From positions 128,382 through 192,381 of the forward strand of contig CADEGF010000005.1 in the NCBI GenBank assembly GCA_902826815.1: DNA of 64,000 nucleotides. The letters are read 5' to 3'. The notes beneath the pieces are model-generated. The model was given only the letters and a program-made list of their open reading frames with translations. It did not search any database and was not told where the DNA came from. The translations under genes and the position numbers were made by a program. The DNA is from an uncultured Mycobacteriaceae bacterium (GTDB lineage Bacteria > Actinomycetota > Actinomycetes > Mycobacteriales > Mycobacteriaceae). Below, piece after piece: positions 40,393 through 51,276 of the stretch (position 1 is the stretch's first letter; the number at the start of each line of letters is the position of its first letter).

Positions 40393-41000
40393 TTTCGCAG
40401 GATCAGATCCAGCGCCTCGGACCGCGATGCCGCATCGCACTTGAACTGCCCGCGCACAGCGGAAGTGGTGGTGATCGCGCCGGGCTTTCGGACTCCACGC
40501 ATCGACATGCACAGGTGCTCGGCTTCGACGATCACGATGGCGCCGCGCGGATCCAGCTTGCGCATCAACGCATCCGCGATCTGCGCGGTGAGCCGTTCCT
40601 GCACCTGCGGGCGTTTGGCGTAAAGGTCAACCAACCGGGCGATCTTCGACAGACCCGTGACCCGGCCGTCGACGCCGGGGATGTACCCGACATGGGCGAC
40701 CCCGTGGAACGCCACGAGATGGTGCTCGCAGGTGGAGTACAACGGGATCTGCTTCACCAACACCAGTTCGTCGTGCTGCTCGTCGAATGTGGTGTTCAGC
40801 ACCGTATCCGGATCGGTGTAGAGCCCGGCGAACATCTCTTTGTAGGCGCGCGCGACCCGGGCCGGTGTCTCCTCCAGACCGTGCCGATCGGGATCCTCCC
40901 CGACCGCGATCAGCAGTTCCCTGATGGCCGCCTCGGCGCGCGGTTGGTCGAACTCCCTGGTGGAAAAGGTCGTCGCAGAGTTGTTGTGCGGCCGCGTCAT
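40389..41000 (-). CDS. folE: GTP cyclohydrolase I
   Basis: A 203-residue GTP cyclohydrolase making dihydroneopterin triphosphate, the first folate step. Zinc ligands are in [12 protein letters not shown] (Cys, His) and [10 protein letters not shown] (Cys). [20 protein letters not shown] is the typical substrate-binding helix. ATG at 41000 has a GGAGG site 5 bases before it (minus strand). It is 16 bases after ftsH, so folate synthesis may be co-transcribed with this protease. Confidence 0.95.
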   Translation of the reverse strand: MTRPHNNSATTFSTREFDQPRAEAAIRELLIAVGEDPDRHGLEETPARVARAYKEMFAGLYTDPDTVLNTTFDEQHDELVLVKQIPLYSTCEHHLVAFHGVAHVGYIPGVDGRVTGLSKIARLVDLYAKRPQVQERLTAQIADALMRKLDPRGAIVIVEAEHLCMSMRGVRKPGAITTTSAVRGQFKCDAASRSEALDLILRK

Positions 41001-41016
41001 CGAAGCCTCCGTTGCG

Positions 41017-43365
<2,349 letters not shown>

Positions 43366-43685
43366 TCAGTATCGGCCCTGGGCTTCGACTTTCTCGGCCG
43401 CATGCGGCCGGTGTACTTCCATTAGTGCAGCTTGAATAGTCAAGGCTACCGCTAGACCAACGTCCGGCGGTTCCCGACGGTTCTCCGGCGCTGTTCGCCG
43501 AACGAGTCTCGAATACGAAAACGGGCTCTACTCCAGCTGGGGTGATCCACAGCTGGACATGGGGCTCGCCGCCTCGACCGTGCGATTACGTACGCGACAC
43601 GCGGCTGCAACGGCGTACTAATCGGCACAGTCGACGCCGGATCCGCGATCTCGACGGCCCGGTCGCCCTGTGCTTGGCTGACTTC
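43366..43685. other. Divergent intergenic region between ftsH and ephA
   Basis: 320 bases with no convincing gene. It should hold the ftsH and ephA promoters, but I could not assign either with confidence. It contains a perfect 16-base palindrome at 43395-43410 and the inverted pair CCAGCTG/CAGCTGG near 43530-43560. The open frame that extends ephA to 43542 has no family similarity. Confidence 0.5.
43395..43410. repeat. Perfect 16-base palindrome upstream of ftsH
   Basis: CGGCCGCATGCGGCCG is fully self-complementary and lies 30-45 bases upstream of the ftsH ATG, within its leader or promoter. It could be an operator or an RNA hairpin. Confidence 0.5.
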
Positions 43686-44582
43686 GTGCTCACCTCCGCC
43701 GAGCGGTTCGTCGAGACCAACGGTGTCCGACTGCGGGTGATCGAGGCAGGCGAACGCGGGGCGCCGGTGATCGTGCTGGCCCATGGTTTCCCCGAGCTGG
43801 CCTACTCGTGGCGCCACCAGATACCGGTGCTTGCCGAGGCCGGCTACCACGTGCTGGCGCCCGACCAGCGCGGCTACGGCGGCTCGAGCCGACCCGACGC
43901 CGTCGAGGACTACGACATCCACGCCCTGACCGCCGACCACGTCGGCCTTCTCGACGACGTCGGCGTCGACAAAGCCGTGTTCATCGGCCACGACTGGGGC
44001 GCCATGGTCGTCTGGCACACCGCGCTGCTGCATCCCGACCGCGTGCGCGCCGTCGCCGGGCTGTCCGTTCCGCCGATCCCCCGGGCCAGGACCCGTCCCA
44101 CCGAACGCTGGCGCGAGAAGTTCGGCGAGGACTTCTACATGCTGCGCTTTCAGGAGCCCGGCGTCGCCGAGGCCGAAATGGAGGCCGACGTGGCCGCCAC
44201 GATGCGTGAGATGTTCGCCGGGCTCGTCGACGGAGACGCGCCGCTACCCGACTGGATCAGCGCCGACGAGTTCGCCCACTACGTGACCGAGTTCGGCAGA
44301 ACCGGGTTCACCGGAGCGCTGAACTGGTACCGCAACTACGACCGCAACTGGGCGTCGACCCCGCAATTGGCGGGCGCGCAGATCACCGTGCCCGCACTGT
44401 TCGTCGGCGGTACGGCCGACCCGATCGGCCCGACGATGAACCCTGCCCGCGCGCGCGAGGTGGCAGCCGGTCCGTACACCGAGAAATGGGTCGACGGAGC
44501 CGGGCACTGGGTGCAGCAGGAGCGCCCCGACGACGTCAACCGGCTTCTTCTGGAGTTCCTGCGCGAAGTTGAGGGGCGGTGA
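43686..44582 (+). CDS. ephA: Epoxide hydrolase EphA-like
   Basis: A 298-residue alpha/beta hydrolase of the epoxide hydrolase family. HGFPELAYSWRHQ near residue 34 is the oxyanion loop (HGFP), GHDWGAMVVW near 102 holds the nucleophile Asp, Tyr residues in the cap (NWYRNYDRNW) donate a proton, and GAGHWVQQERP near 275 holds the His. It matches M. tuberculosis EphA (Rv3617), which detoxifies epoxides, but is about 25 residues shorter in the cap. GTG at 43686 is preferred by homology. Its stop and the next gene's start overlap (TGATG). Confidence 0.88.
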   Translation: MLTSAERFVETNGVRLRVIEAGERGAPVIVLAHGFPELAYSWRHQIPVLAEAGYHVLAPDQRGYGGSSRPDAVEDYDIHALTADHVGLLDDVGVDKAVFIGHDWGAMVVWHTALLHPDRVRAVAGLSVPPIPRARTRPTERWREKFGEDFYMLRFQEPGVAEAEMEADVAATMREMFAGLVDGDAPLPDWISADEFAHYVTEFGRTGFTGALNWYRNYDRNWASTPQLAGAQITVPALFVGGTADPIGPTMNPARAREVAAGPYTEKWVDGAGHWVQQERPDDVNRLLLEFLREVEGR

Positions 44583-45601
44583 TGCGCGCCGCGGTACTGC
44601 GCGGCGGCCGGATGGTCGTGCGCGACGACGTCGCCGAGCCGGTGCCCGAGACCGGCCAGGTGCTCGTCGCGGTGAAGGCATGCGGGATCTGCGGCTCGGA
44701 CCTGCATTTCGCGTCGCACGGTGACCAGATGGTCAGGCTGACGCGGGAGATGACGGGGATGCCGATCGAGGGTGGTCTGCCCGTGGACCTGGCCGAGGAC
44801 GTCTTCATGGGACACGAGTTCAGCGCGGAGGTGCTCGAAGCGGGCCCGGACACCGAGGCGCCACCAGCGGGGACCGTTGTCACGTCGCTTCCTGTGCTGT
44901 TGTCGCCCAGAGGATTTGAGCCCATCCTGTCGAGCAACACCACTATCGGCGGCTACGCCGAGCGAATGCTGCTCTCGGCGCCGCTGCTGCTGACGATCCC
45001 CAACGGCCTTGACCCCCGGCACGCCTCGCTGACCGAGCCGATGGCAGTCGGCCTGCACGCAGTGAACAAATCGTCGATCCAGCCCGGCGACGTGGCGCTG
45101 GTGATCGGGGCAGGCCCCATCGGCCTCGCGATCGTCGCTGCGCTTCGCCATCGGGGCGTGGAACACATTGTGGCCGCCGACTATTCGCAGAAGCGGCGCG
45201 AGCTGGCGACGACGATGGGCGCCCACCAGACGGTCGATCCGGCGCAGGGTTCCCCGTTCGACAGCGTCAAGCCCGCGGTGGTGTTCGAGGCTGTCGGCGT
45301 GCCAGGAATCGTCAGCGACGTGATGCGGCGGGCACCGATGGGCACCCGGCTCGTCATCGCGGGGGTGTGCATGGAATCCGACCCGATCCTGCCGCTGTTC
45401 GGCATCGCCAAGGAAATCAACGTGCAGTTCGTGAACGCCTACGACGCAGCGGAGTTCGCCGAGTCGTTACGCCTGATCGCCGAGGGCGAGGTCGACGTCG
45501 CCCCGCTGATCACGGGTGAGGTCGGGCTCCACGGCGTCGGGGCCGCGTTCGACGACCTGGCCAATCCCGACGCGCACTGCAAGATCCTCGTGACGCCGTG
45601 A
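44582..45601 (+). CDS. Zinc-binding alcohol dehydrogenase family protein
   Basis: A 339-residue medium-chain dehydrogenase/reductase. The catalytic zinc site is kept (KACGICGSDLHFASHG; MGHEFSAEV), and the NAD(P) fold has VIGAGPIGLAIVAAL near residue 180. The four-Cys structural zinc loop usual after the GHE motif is absent, and an insertion (DQMVRLTREMTGMPIEGG) precedes GHE. It is directly coupled to ephA, suggesting it oxidises the diol made by the epoxide hydrolase; that is inference. GTG at 44579 is an equally placed start. Confidence 0.8.
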   Translation: MRAAVLRGGRMVVRDDVAEPVPETGQVLVAVKACGICGSDLHFASHGDQMVRLTREMTGMPIEGGLPVDLAEDVFMGHEFSAEVLEAGPDTEAPPAGTVVTSLPVLLSPRGFEPILSSNTTIGGYAERMLLSAPLLLTIPNGLDPRHASLTEPMAVGLHAVNKSSIQPGDVALVIGAGPIGLAIVAALRHRGVEHIVAADYSQKRRELATTMGAHQTVDPAQGSPFDSVKPAVVFEAVGVPGIVSDVMRRAPMGTRLVIAGVCMESDPILPLFGIAKEINVQFVNAYDAAEFAESLRLIAEGEVDVAPLITGEVGLHGVGAAFDDLANPDAHCKILVTP

Positions 45602-45604
45602 CGG

Positions 45605-45610
45605 TATGGT
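45605..45610 (+). promoter_or_regulatory. -10 hexamer for lpqG
   Basis: TATGGT is followed by 7 bases and the lpqG ATG. It fits TANNNT and implies that lpqG has its own near-leaderless promoter, despite the 16-base gap to the dehydrogenase gene. Confidence 0.4.
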
Positions 45611-45617
45611 GCCAGGC

Positions 45618-46376
45618 ATGCCGATCGCAGCGAGAGCGAAACTTGCGAACCGATTGATCGTCCTCGCCGCGGCGGGATTGGTCGTCGCCGGACTGGCGGC
45701 ATGCGACGCGTCGTCGAAGGCGGGTCCGTCTTCGGTGGTCCCGGCGGCTGACTCCGCCACCCGCCAGGTCACGGTCGTCGGGACCGGCGAGGTACAGGGC
45801 AGGCCCGACACGTTGAGTGCGCAGGTGTCGATCGAGGCCACCGCGCCGGACGCCACCGCCGCGATGAACCAGACCAGCGACAAAATGCAGGCGGTGATCA
45901 ACGCCGTTGTGAACTCGGGCATCGACCGCAACGACATCGCGACGACGAACGTGACGCTGCAGCCGCAGTACGGCGGCGGCGACAACCCGTCGATCATCGC
46001 CTACCAGGCGAGCAACTCGGCCACCGTCAAGATCCGCAACCTGAACAACGCGTCGCAGACGTTGGCACTCATCGGCACCACCGGCGGCGACGCCACCCGC
46101 ATCAACTCGGTGAGCTACACGATCGACGACGACTCGCAGTTGGTTAAGGACGCCCGCACGAGGGCGTTCGACGACGCCAAGGACCGCGCCGAGCAGTACG
46201 CGCAGCTGGCCGGACTCACTCTTGGCGACGTCATCTCGATCACCGAGTCGGCAGGGGCGACGCCGCCGACCCCGCTGCCCACGCCGATGCCGCGCGCGGC
46301 TTTCGAGGCCGTGCCGATGGAGCCGGGTCAGCAGACCGTCAGCTTCTCGGTGACGGTGATCTGGGAGCTGACGTAA
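45618..46376 (+). CDS. lpqG: SIMPL-domain lipoprotein LpqG
   Basis: A 252-residue lipoprotein. Signal peptide with lipobox LAAC (Cys29), then one SIMPL (DUF541) domain: VTVVGTGEVQGRPDTLSAQVSI at its start, TTNVTLQPQY in the middle and AFDDAKDRAEQYAQLAGLTLGDVISI near residue 190. It resembles M. tuberculosis LpqG (Rv3623). SIMPL proteins form large oligomers in other bacteria; the mycobacterial role is unknown. Its stop is 9 bases from the convergent oxidoreductase gene. Confidence 0.85.
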   Translation: MPIAARAKLANRLIVLAAAGLVVAGLAACDASSKAGPSSVVPAADSATRQVTVVGTGEVQGRPDTLSAQVSIEATAPDATAAMNQTSDKMQAVINAVVNSGIDRNDIATTNVTLQPQYGGGDNPSIIAYQASNSATVKIRNLNNASQTLALIGTTGGDATRINSVSYTIDDDSQLVKDARTRAFDDAKDRAEQYAQLAGLTLGDVISITESAGATPPTPLPTPMPRAAFEAVPMEPGQQTVSFSVTVIWELT

Positions 46377-46385
46377 CTCAGCCCT

Positions 46386-48611
46386 TCAGTCAGCCGGGGC
46401 GATATCCACCGGAATGCCGTTGAGGACAGCGGTGCCCGACAGGGGGTCGAGCTGACTGCCGTCGTTGAGCTGATTGACGTTGACGCCCGGCTGGCCTGCC
46501 GCGACACCCAGTCGGGTGCCACCGCGGTCGTGACCCCAGCCGTGCGGTAGCGAGACCACACCGCGACGCATCCCCGGCATCGGCTCGACCGGCGCGAGGA
46601 CTTCCCCGCCGGGACCCTTGACCTTCGCGGTGTCGGCCAGGCCGAGTTCGGCGACGTCGTCCGGGTGCATCTGAAGCGTGCACAGGTTCGTCCCGCCCGC
46701 CAGTGCGGGGACGTTGTGCATCCAGCTGTTGTTGGAACGAAGGTGACGCCTTCCGATCAGCACGAACCGGTCGACCTCGCGGTCGAGCGCATCGCGAAGC
46801 CGCTCAGCATCGGCGATCAACGGCTCGGGCGCGAGTTCGATTCTGCCGCTTGGTGTTCGGAGAACTTCAGGCAGCCGGGGCTGCAGCGGACCGAGGTCGA
46901 TGCCGTGCGGTGCCGCCTTGACCCGTTCGAGCGTCAGGCCGTCGGGCCGTGCGCCGAACGCGTCGCCGTACGGCCCGAGGCGCAGCATCATGTCGAGGCG
47001 GCGTTCGTAGCCGGGCCCTGGCACAAGCAGAGCGGTCAGCTCTTCGACCGGGCGGCCCGCAACCGGCGAGTTGGCGTCGGCGCTCTCCTTGGCCAGCGTC
47101 GTCGCGATGACCTGTTCGTCGACGAGCGCCGGATCACCGTCGACGCCTACGCCGTAGAGGATCAGCGCGATGCGGGACAGGATCTCCGCCTCGCCCGGCC
47201 TGCCGTCGAGCGGCAGCACCGGCGGTGAATAGCGGACGTTGTTGCGGACCGCGAGGTTGTTGAGGGCGAAGTCGAAGTGCGCACTCTGCGAGGGCGGAGG
47301 GGGCGGAAGGATGACGTCCGCGTGCCTGGTGGTCTCGTTGAGATAGGGGTCGATGGAAACCATGAAGTCCACCGTGTCGAGCGCACGGTCGAGGCGGTCG
47401 CCGTCTGGCGCGGAAAGCACGGGGTTACCGGCGATCGTGATCATCGCCTTGATCTGCCCGTCGCCCGCGGTGTCGATCTCCTCGGCCAGTGCGGCAGCCG
47501 GCAACTCGGACAACGCCTCCGGATGGCCCGAGACCCTGCTGTGCCAGCGGCCGGTCTTGAAACCGCGGCCCGGTTTGGGCGGCCGAGGCGCTGGCGACGT
47601 GGCGCCGAGTGGGAACATCGCCCCGCCGGGCCGGTCGAGGTTGCCTGTCAGCACGTTGATGACGTCGACCAGCCAACTGACCAGGGTGCCGAATTCGACT
47701 GTGGACGTGCCGATACGGCCGTAAACCGCCGCGGTCGGCGCCGCAGCGAGCTCGCGGGCGAGTACCCGGATCTCGTCGGCGGCCACGCCGCAGTACTCGC
47801 TGACATCGTCAGGCGAGAACCCCTCGGCGAGGCGGCGAACGTCGTCCAGGCCGTTGACGTGATGGGCGATGCCGCCGAGATCCGTTGCGACAAGGCCCTC
47901 TTCGAAGAGCACATGCACGACCGCGAACAACAGGGCGCCGTCGGTGCCCGGCCGGGGTGCGACGTGCCGATCGGCCAGTTCGGCCGTCCGTGTGCGGGCC
48001 GGGTCGATCACGGTCAGCCGGCCGCCCCGCTTGCGCAGTGCGCGCAGCTTGCCGCCGAAGTCGGCCGCGGTGGCCAGGCTGCCGTTGGAGACAAGCGGGT
48101 TGGCGCCGATGATCACCAGATAGTCGGTGCGGTCGAGATCGGGCACGGTGAACGCGACCGGGCTGCCGAACATATGGCCCAGCGCAACGTGTTTGGGCAT
48201 CTGGTCCAGGGTGCTGGCGGAGAACGCCTGATGGGTCCCGAGGCCGCGGATGATCAGCGGCGGGTACAGGCTGCCCGCGACGGTATGTGCGTTCGGGTTC
48301 CCCAGATACACGCCGACCGACGCGCCGCCGTGCACGCGAACGACCTCGCCAAGCCTATCGGCGACCGCGGCGAAGGCCTCATCCCATGTCGCCTCGGTCA
48401 GCGCACCGTCGCGTCGGATCATCGGCTGCTGCAGGCGGTCGGGATCGTTGTCGAGTTCGGCGAAGCTTGCGCCTTTCGGGCAGATGAATCCGGCACTGAA
48501 GACGTCATCGCGGTCGCCGCGCGCGCCGGTCACCCGGCCGTCGGAGATCGTCAGCGTCAGGCCGCAGGTGGCCTCGCACAACGGGCAGATCCGTAGGGCT
48601 GTACGGCTCAT
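46386..48611 (-). CDS. Molybdopterin-dependent oxidoreductase (formate dehydrogenase/nitrate reductase superfamily)
   Basis: A 741-residue CISM-family enzyme. The N-terminal [4Fe-4S] site is CPLCEATC plus GFICPKG (Cys residues near 9, 12, 16 and 44). Mo-cofactor domains follow (DYLVIIGANPLVSNGSL, RLTVIDPARTRTAELAD, ITIAGNPVLSAPDGDRL), and the C-terminal dinucleotide-binding barrel ends LDPLSGTAVLNGIPVDI. There is no Tat signal, so it acts in the cytoplasm. No partner diaphorase or FdhD-like chaperone is nearby. The substrate is unknown; formate, a thiol or an N-oxide are all possible. Confidence 0.85.
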   Translation of the reverse strand: MSRTALRICPLCEATCGLTLTISDGRVTGARGDRDDVFSAGFICPKGASFAELDNDPDRLQQPMIRRDGALTEATWDEAFAAVADRLGEVVRVHGGASVGVYLGNPNAHTVAGSLYPPLIIRGLGTHQAFSASTLDQMPKHVALGHMFGSPVAFTVPDLDRTDYLVIIGANPLVSNGSLATAADFGGKLRALRKRGGRLTVIDPARTRTAELADRHVAPRPGTDGALLFAVVHVLFEEGLVATDLGGIAHHVNGLDDVRRLAEGFSPDDVSEYCGVAADEIRVLARELAAAPTAAVYGRIGTSTVEFGTLVSWLVDVINVLTGNLDRPGGAMFPLGATSPAPRPPKPGRGFKTGRWHSRVSGHPEALSELPAAALAEEIDTAGDGQIKAMITIAGNPVLSAPDGDRLDRALDTVDFMVSIDPYLNETTRHADVILPPPPPSQSAHFDFALNNLAVRNNVRYSPPVLPLDGRPGEAEILSRIALILYGVGVDGDPALVDEQVIATTLAKESADANSPVAGRPVEELTALLVPGPGYERRLDMMLRLGPYGDAFGARPDGLTLERVKAAPHGIDLGPLQPRLPEVLRTPSGRIELAPEPLIADAERLRDALDREVDRFVLIGRRHLRSNNSWMHNVPALAGGTNLCTLQMHPDDVAELGLADTAKVKGPGGEVLAPVEPMPGMRRGVVSLPHGWGHDRGGTRLGVAAGQPGVNVNQLNDGSQLDPLSGTAVLNGIPVDIAPAD

Positions 48612-48636
48612 GTCCCCAGCTTTCCCGCGTAACGCG

Positions 48637-49257
48637 CTAGAACTCCTCGTACACCTTCGGGTCGAGCGTGCCGATGTAGGGCAGGTCCCGGTAGCGCTCG
48701 GCGTAGTCGAGCCCGTACCCGACGACAAACTCGTTGGGGATGTCGAAGCCGATATAGGCGATATCCACGTCGTCGCGCACGGCGTCGGGCTTGCGCATCA
48801 GCGTGCACACCTTCAGCGACCGTGGGTGCCGGGTCGCGAGGTTGCGCAGCAGCCAGGACAGGGTCAGCCCGGAGTCGACGATGTCCTCGACGATCAGCAC
48901 GTCGCGATCGTTGATGTCGCGGTCGAGGTCCTTGAGGATTCGCACCACACCCGACGACGACGTCGACGAGCCGTAGGAGCTGACCGCCATGAACTCCAGC
49001 TGCGTGGGCAACGGGATCGCACGGGCCAGGTCGGTGACGAAGAAGACGGCGCCCTTGAGCACCGTGACCAACAGCAGATCCTGCTCGTTGGCGGCGACGG
49101 CGTCCCGATAGTCGGCGCCCACCTGCGCGGCCAACTCGGCGACCCGCGCCTGGATCTGTTCCTCGGAGAGCAACACCGATTTGATGTCGCCCGGATACAG
49201 CTCCTCTGATGGCACGTCCACAGCGTGCCACGTGCGACCGCCCTCGACCAACGTCAC
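48637..49257 (-). CDS. hpt: Hypoxanthine phosphoribosyltransferase
   Basis: About 206 residues. A purine-salvage enzyme making IMP or GMP from hypoxanthine or guanine and PRPP. The PRPP motif is [13 protein letters not shown] near residue 120, with the flexible loop [11 protein letters not shown] and the C-terminal [20 protein letters not shown] at 49257 is used because GGGCGAG precedes it; GTG codons at 49221 and 49215 are also possible because conservation begins at ELYPGDI. It starts 16 bases after tilS. Confidence 0.92.
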   Translation of the reverse strand: MTLVEGGRTWHAVDVPSEELYPGDIKSVLLSEEQIQARVAELAAQVGADYRDAVAANEQDLLLVTVLKGAVFFVTDLARAIPLPTQLEFMAVSSYGSSTSSSGVVRILKDLDRDINDRDVLIVEDIVDSGLTLSWLLRNLATRHPRSLKVCTLMRKPDAVRDDVDIAYIGFDIPNEFVVGYGLDYAERYRDLPYIGTLDPKVYEEF

Positions 49258-49273
49258 CTCGCCCTAACGGCCC

Positions 49274-50236
49274 TCAGACGGGTTCGCGGTACAGGGTCAG
49301 CGCGCCGTCGCGACGCCCCGCGAACAGCCGTTCGCTCCGCAACGGGGAGCTCACCGCGACCCCGCCCTGGCCCCGCCACTTGGTGACCAGCCCGTCGACG
49401 CCGCGAATCTGCTTGTCCGTCAGGTCGCGGGCTCCCCCTGCGAGCAGCCAGCCGCGGATCACTCTGCGCCGGACGGCCTCAGGCAGCGCCGTCAACGGCT
49501 CCGTTTCGAGGTCGTCGCCCGCTGATACCGCGGCCAGTGCCGTGGCAGCGAGTTCGTCCAGCGTCTCGTTGTCCTCACGCAGCGCGGTCGCGGTGCGGGC
49601 CAGCGCCTCGGCCACCCCGCCGCCAAGAACATCCTCGAGCAGCGGCAGCACCTCGGTGCGCAACCGCGTGCGGGTATAGCGGCGATCGGTGTTGTGCGGG
49701 TCGCGCCACGGTTGGATGTCCAGCTCATCGCACACCTGATGGGTGACCGCGCGCCGGACGTCCAGCAGCGGCCGACACCACGGCGGGTCATGCGGCCGCA
49801 TCCCGGCGATCGACCGCGCACCCGAGCCGCGGCCGAGGCCCAACAGCACGGTCTCGGCCTGGTCGTCGAGGGTATGGCCGAGCAGCACCAGGCTATCCGC
49901 CCGCGCCGCGTCCAGTGCGCGGTAGCGGGCGGTCCGGGCGGCGGCCTCGGGCCCTCCCGCTCGACCGACGTCGACGCAAAGAACATGTGCGGCAATGCAT
50001 CCCAGCGCCATCGCTTGGCCCCGCGCGGTCGCCGCCACCCGCTGCGAGTCCTGCTGCAGTCGATGGTCGACGATCAGCGCTGTCGTCGGCTTCAGCGTGG
50101 CGGCGACCGCCGTCAGCGCCAACGAGTCAGGCCCTCCCGACAACGCGACGCACCACCGGTCGTCCGCGGCGGCGTATCGAGCGTCGAACGCCGACACCGC
50201 GTTGCGCAGCGCGCCTACAGCACCCTGTCGATCCAT
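49274..50236 (-). CDS. tilS: tRNA(Ile)-lysidine synthetase TilS
   Basis: A 320-residue PP-loop ATPase that converts C34 of tRNA-Ile(CAU) to lysidine. The PP-loop is CVALSGGPDSLAL near residues 29-41, followed by LVLLGHTLDDQAETVLLGLGRGSG and IQPWRDPHNTDRRYTRTRLR. It overlaps the 3' end of the upstream zincin-like gene by 22 bases. The cluster hpt-tilS is conserved in actinobacteria and firmicutes. Confidence 0.92.
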   Translation of the reverse strand: MDRQGAVGALRNAVSAFDARYAAADDRWCVALSGGPDSLALTAVAATLKPTTALIVDHRLQQDSQRVAATARGQAMALGCIAAHVLCVDVGRAGGPEAAARTARYRALDAARADSLVLLGHTLDDQAETVLLGLGRGSGARSIAGMRPHDPPWCRPLLDVRRAVTHQVCDELDIQPWRDPHNTDRRYTRTRLRTEVLPLLEDVLGGGVAEALARTATALREDNETLDELAATALAAVSAGDDLETEPLTALPEAVRRRVIRGWLLAGGARDLTDKQIRGVDGLVTKWRGQGGVAVSSPLRSERLFAGRRDGALTLYREPV

Positions 50237-51276
50237 CGCTGCGGCTTCTCGATTTCTTCTGGCAGCGGGAGTGTCTCTGGTCCCGTCCAGATGGTGTTGA
50301 ACCGCGCCATTCCGACGCGTTCGACGACGTGGTCCACGAATGCCTTGCCGCGCGTGTACTGGCTCATCTTCGCGTCGATACCGAGCAGTGTTCGCATGAT
50401 CCGTTGCAGCGGTGGTTGCTTACGCTTGCGCCGTTCCTCGAATCGGCGCCGGATGGTGACCACGGACGGCACGACGGCGGGACCGACTGCGTCCATCACG
50501 TGATCGGCGTGGCCTTCCAGCAAGGTGCCGAGCACGAGCAACTGGTCGAGGGCGCGTTGTTGGGGCTCGGATTGGACGGCGCGCAGCACCCCGAGCACGC
50601 CCGTCGAATTCGGTTCGGCCGGAACACCATCGCGGCGATCGCGGACAAAGCCCGCCAGCCTGCCGATCACCTCGGTGACGTCGTCGCTGCTTTCCTCGGT
50701 CAGCACCGCGAGCGAGTTGGACATGTGGTCGGCCAGCCACGGGTTGGCACGGAACTGCACACGGTGCGTCACCTCGTGCAGGCAAACCCAGAGCCGGAAG
50801 TCGGCCGGCACGACGCGCAGCTGGCGCTCCACCGCAATCACGTTGGGGTACACCAGAAGCAGTTCGCCACCGTTATCGGCGAAGGGGTCGTACTGGCCGA
50901 GGATGCCAGAGGAGATGAACGCGAGCACCGCTCCCGTCTGGGCGCCGGTGATGCGCCCGGTGATGAAGTGCGGCTTGTCGCCGTTCCCGCCGTTCTCTCT
51001 GCCACCCGTCATCGCCCGCATGGATTGGGATGCGGCCCTGATCCATTCGGGTCGATCGATGATGCGGGCGTCGGCCACGTCGCCGCCCTCGTTCAGCCCG
51101 GTCACTTCGCGCACCGGCATCTCGGCGCTCAGCGCGGAGCTTGCCAGCTGCTCGATCGCCTGGCGGCGGGTGTAGTCGGTGGCGGGCGGAGCAGGCCTTG
51201 CGAGTTTGGCGCCGAACGCCGCGGCGAATCCCCAGTCGACGGTGCGGCCGACGGTCACCTTGTTTGCGGGGCTCAT
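50215..51276 (-). CDS. Zincin-like metalloprotein (Rv3626c-like, DUF2342)
   Basis: A 353-residue protein with a zincin site: LHEVTHRVQF (HExxH, near residue 186) and a downstream LEGHADHVMDAVG that supplies the third ligand. It belongs to the actinobacterial zinc-dependent metalloprotease/DUF2342 family, also labelled F420-biosynthesis-associated by co-occurrence only. No signal peptide. Function unknown. Coupled on both sides: ATGA overlap with dacB and a 22-base overlap with tilS. Confidence 0.8.
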   Translation of the reverse strand: MSPANKVTVGRTVDWGFAAAFGAKLARPAPPATDYTRRQAIEQLASSALSAEMPVREVTGLNEGGDVADARIIDRPEWIRAASQSMRAMTGGRENGGNGDKPHFITGRITGAQTGAVLAFISSGILGQYDPFADNGGELLLVYPNVIAVERQLRVVPADFRLWVCLHEVTHRVQFRANPWLADHMSNSLAVLTEESSDDVTEVIGRLAGFVRDRRDGVPAEPNSTGVLGVLRAVQSEPQQRALDQLLVLGTLLEGHADHVMDAVGPAVVPSVVTIRRRFEERRKRKQPPLQRIMRTLLGIDAKMSQYTRGKAFVDHVVERVGMARFNTIWTGPETLPLPEEIEKPQRWIDRVL

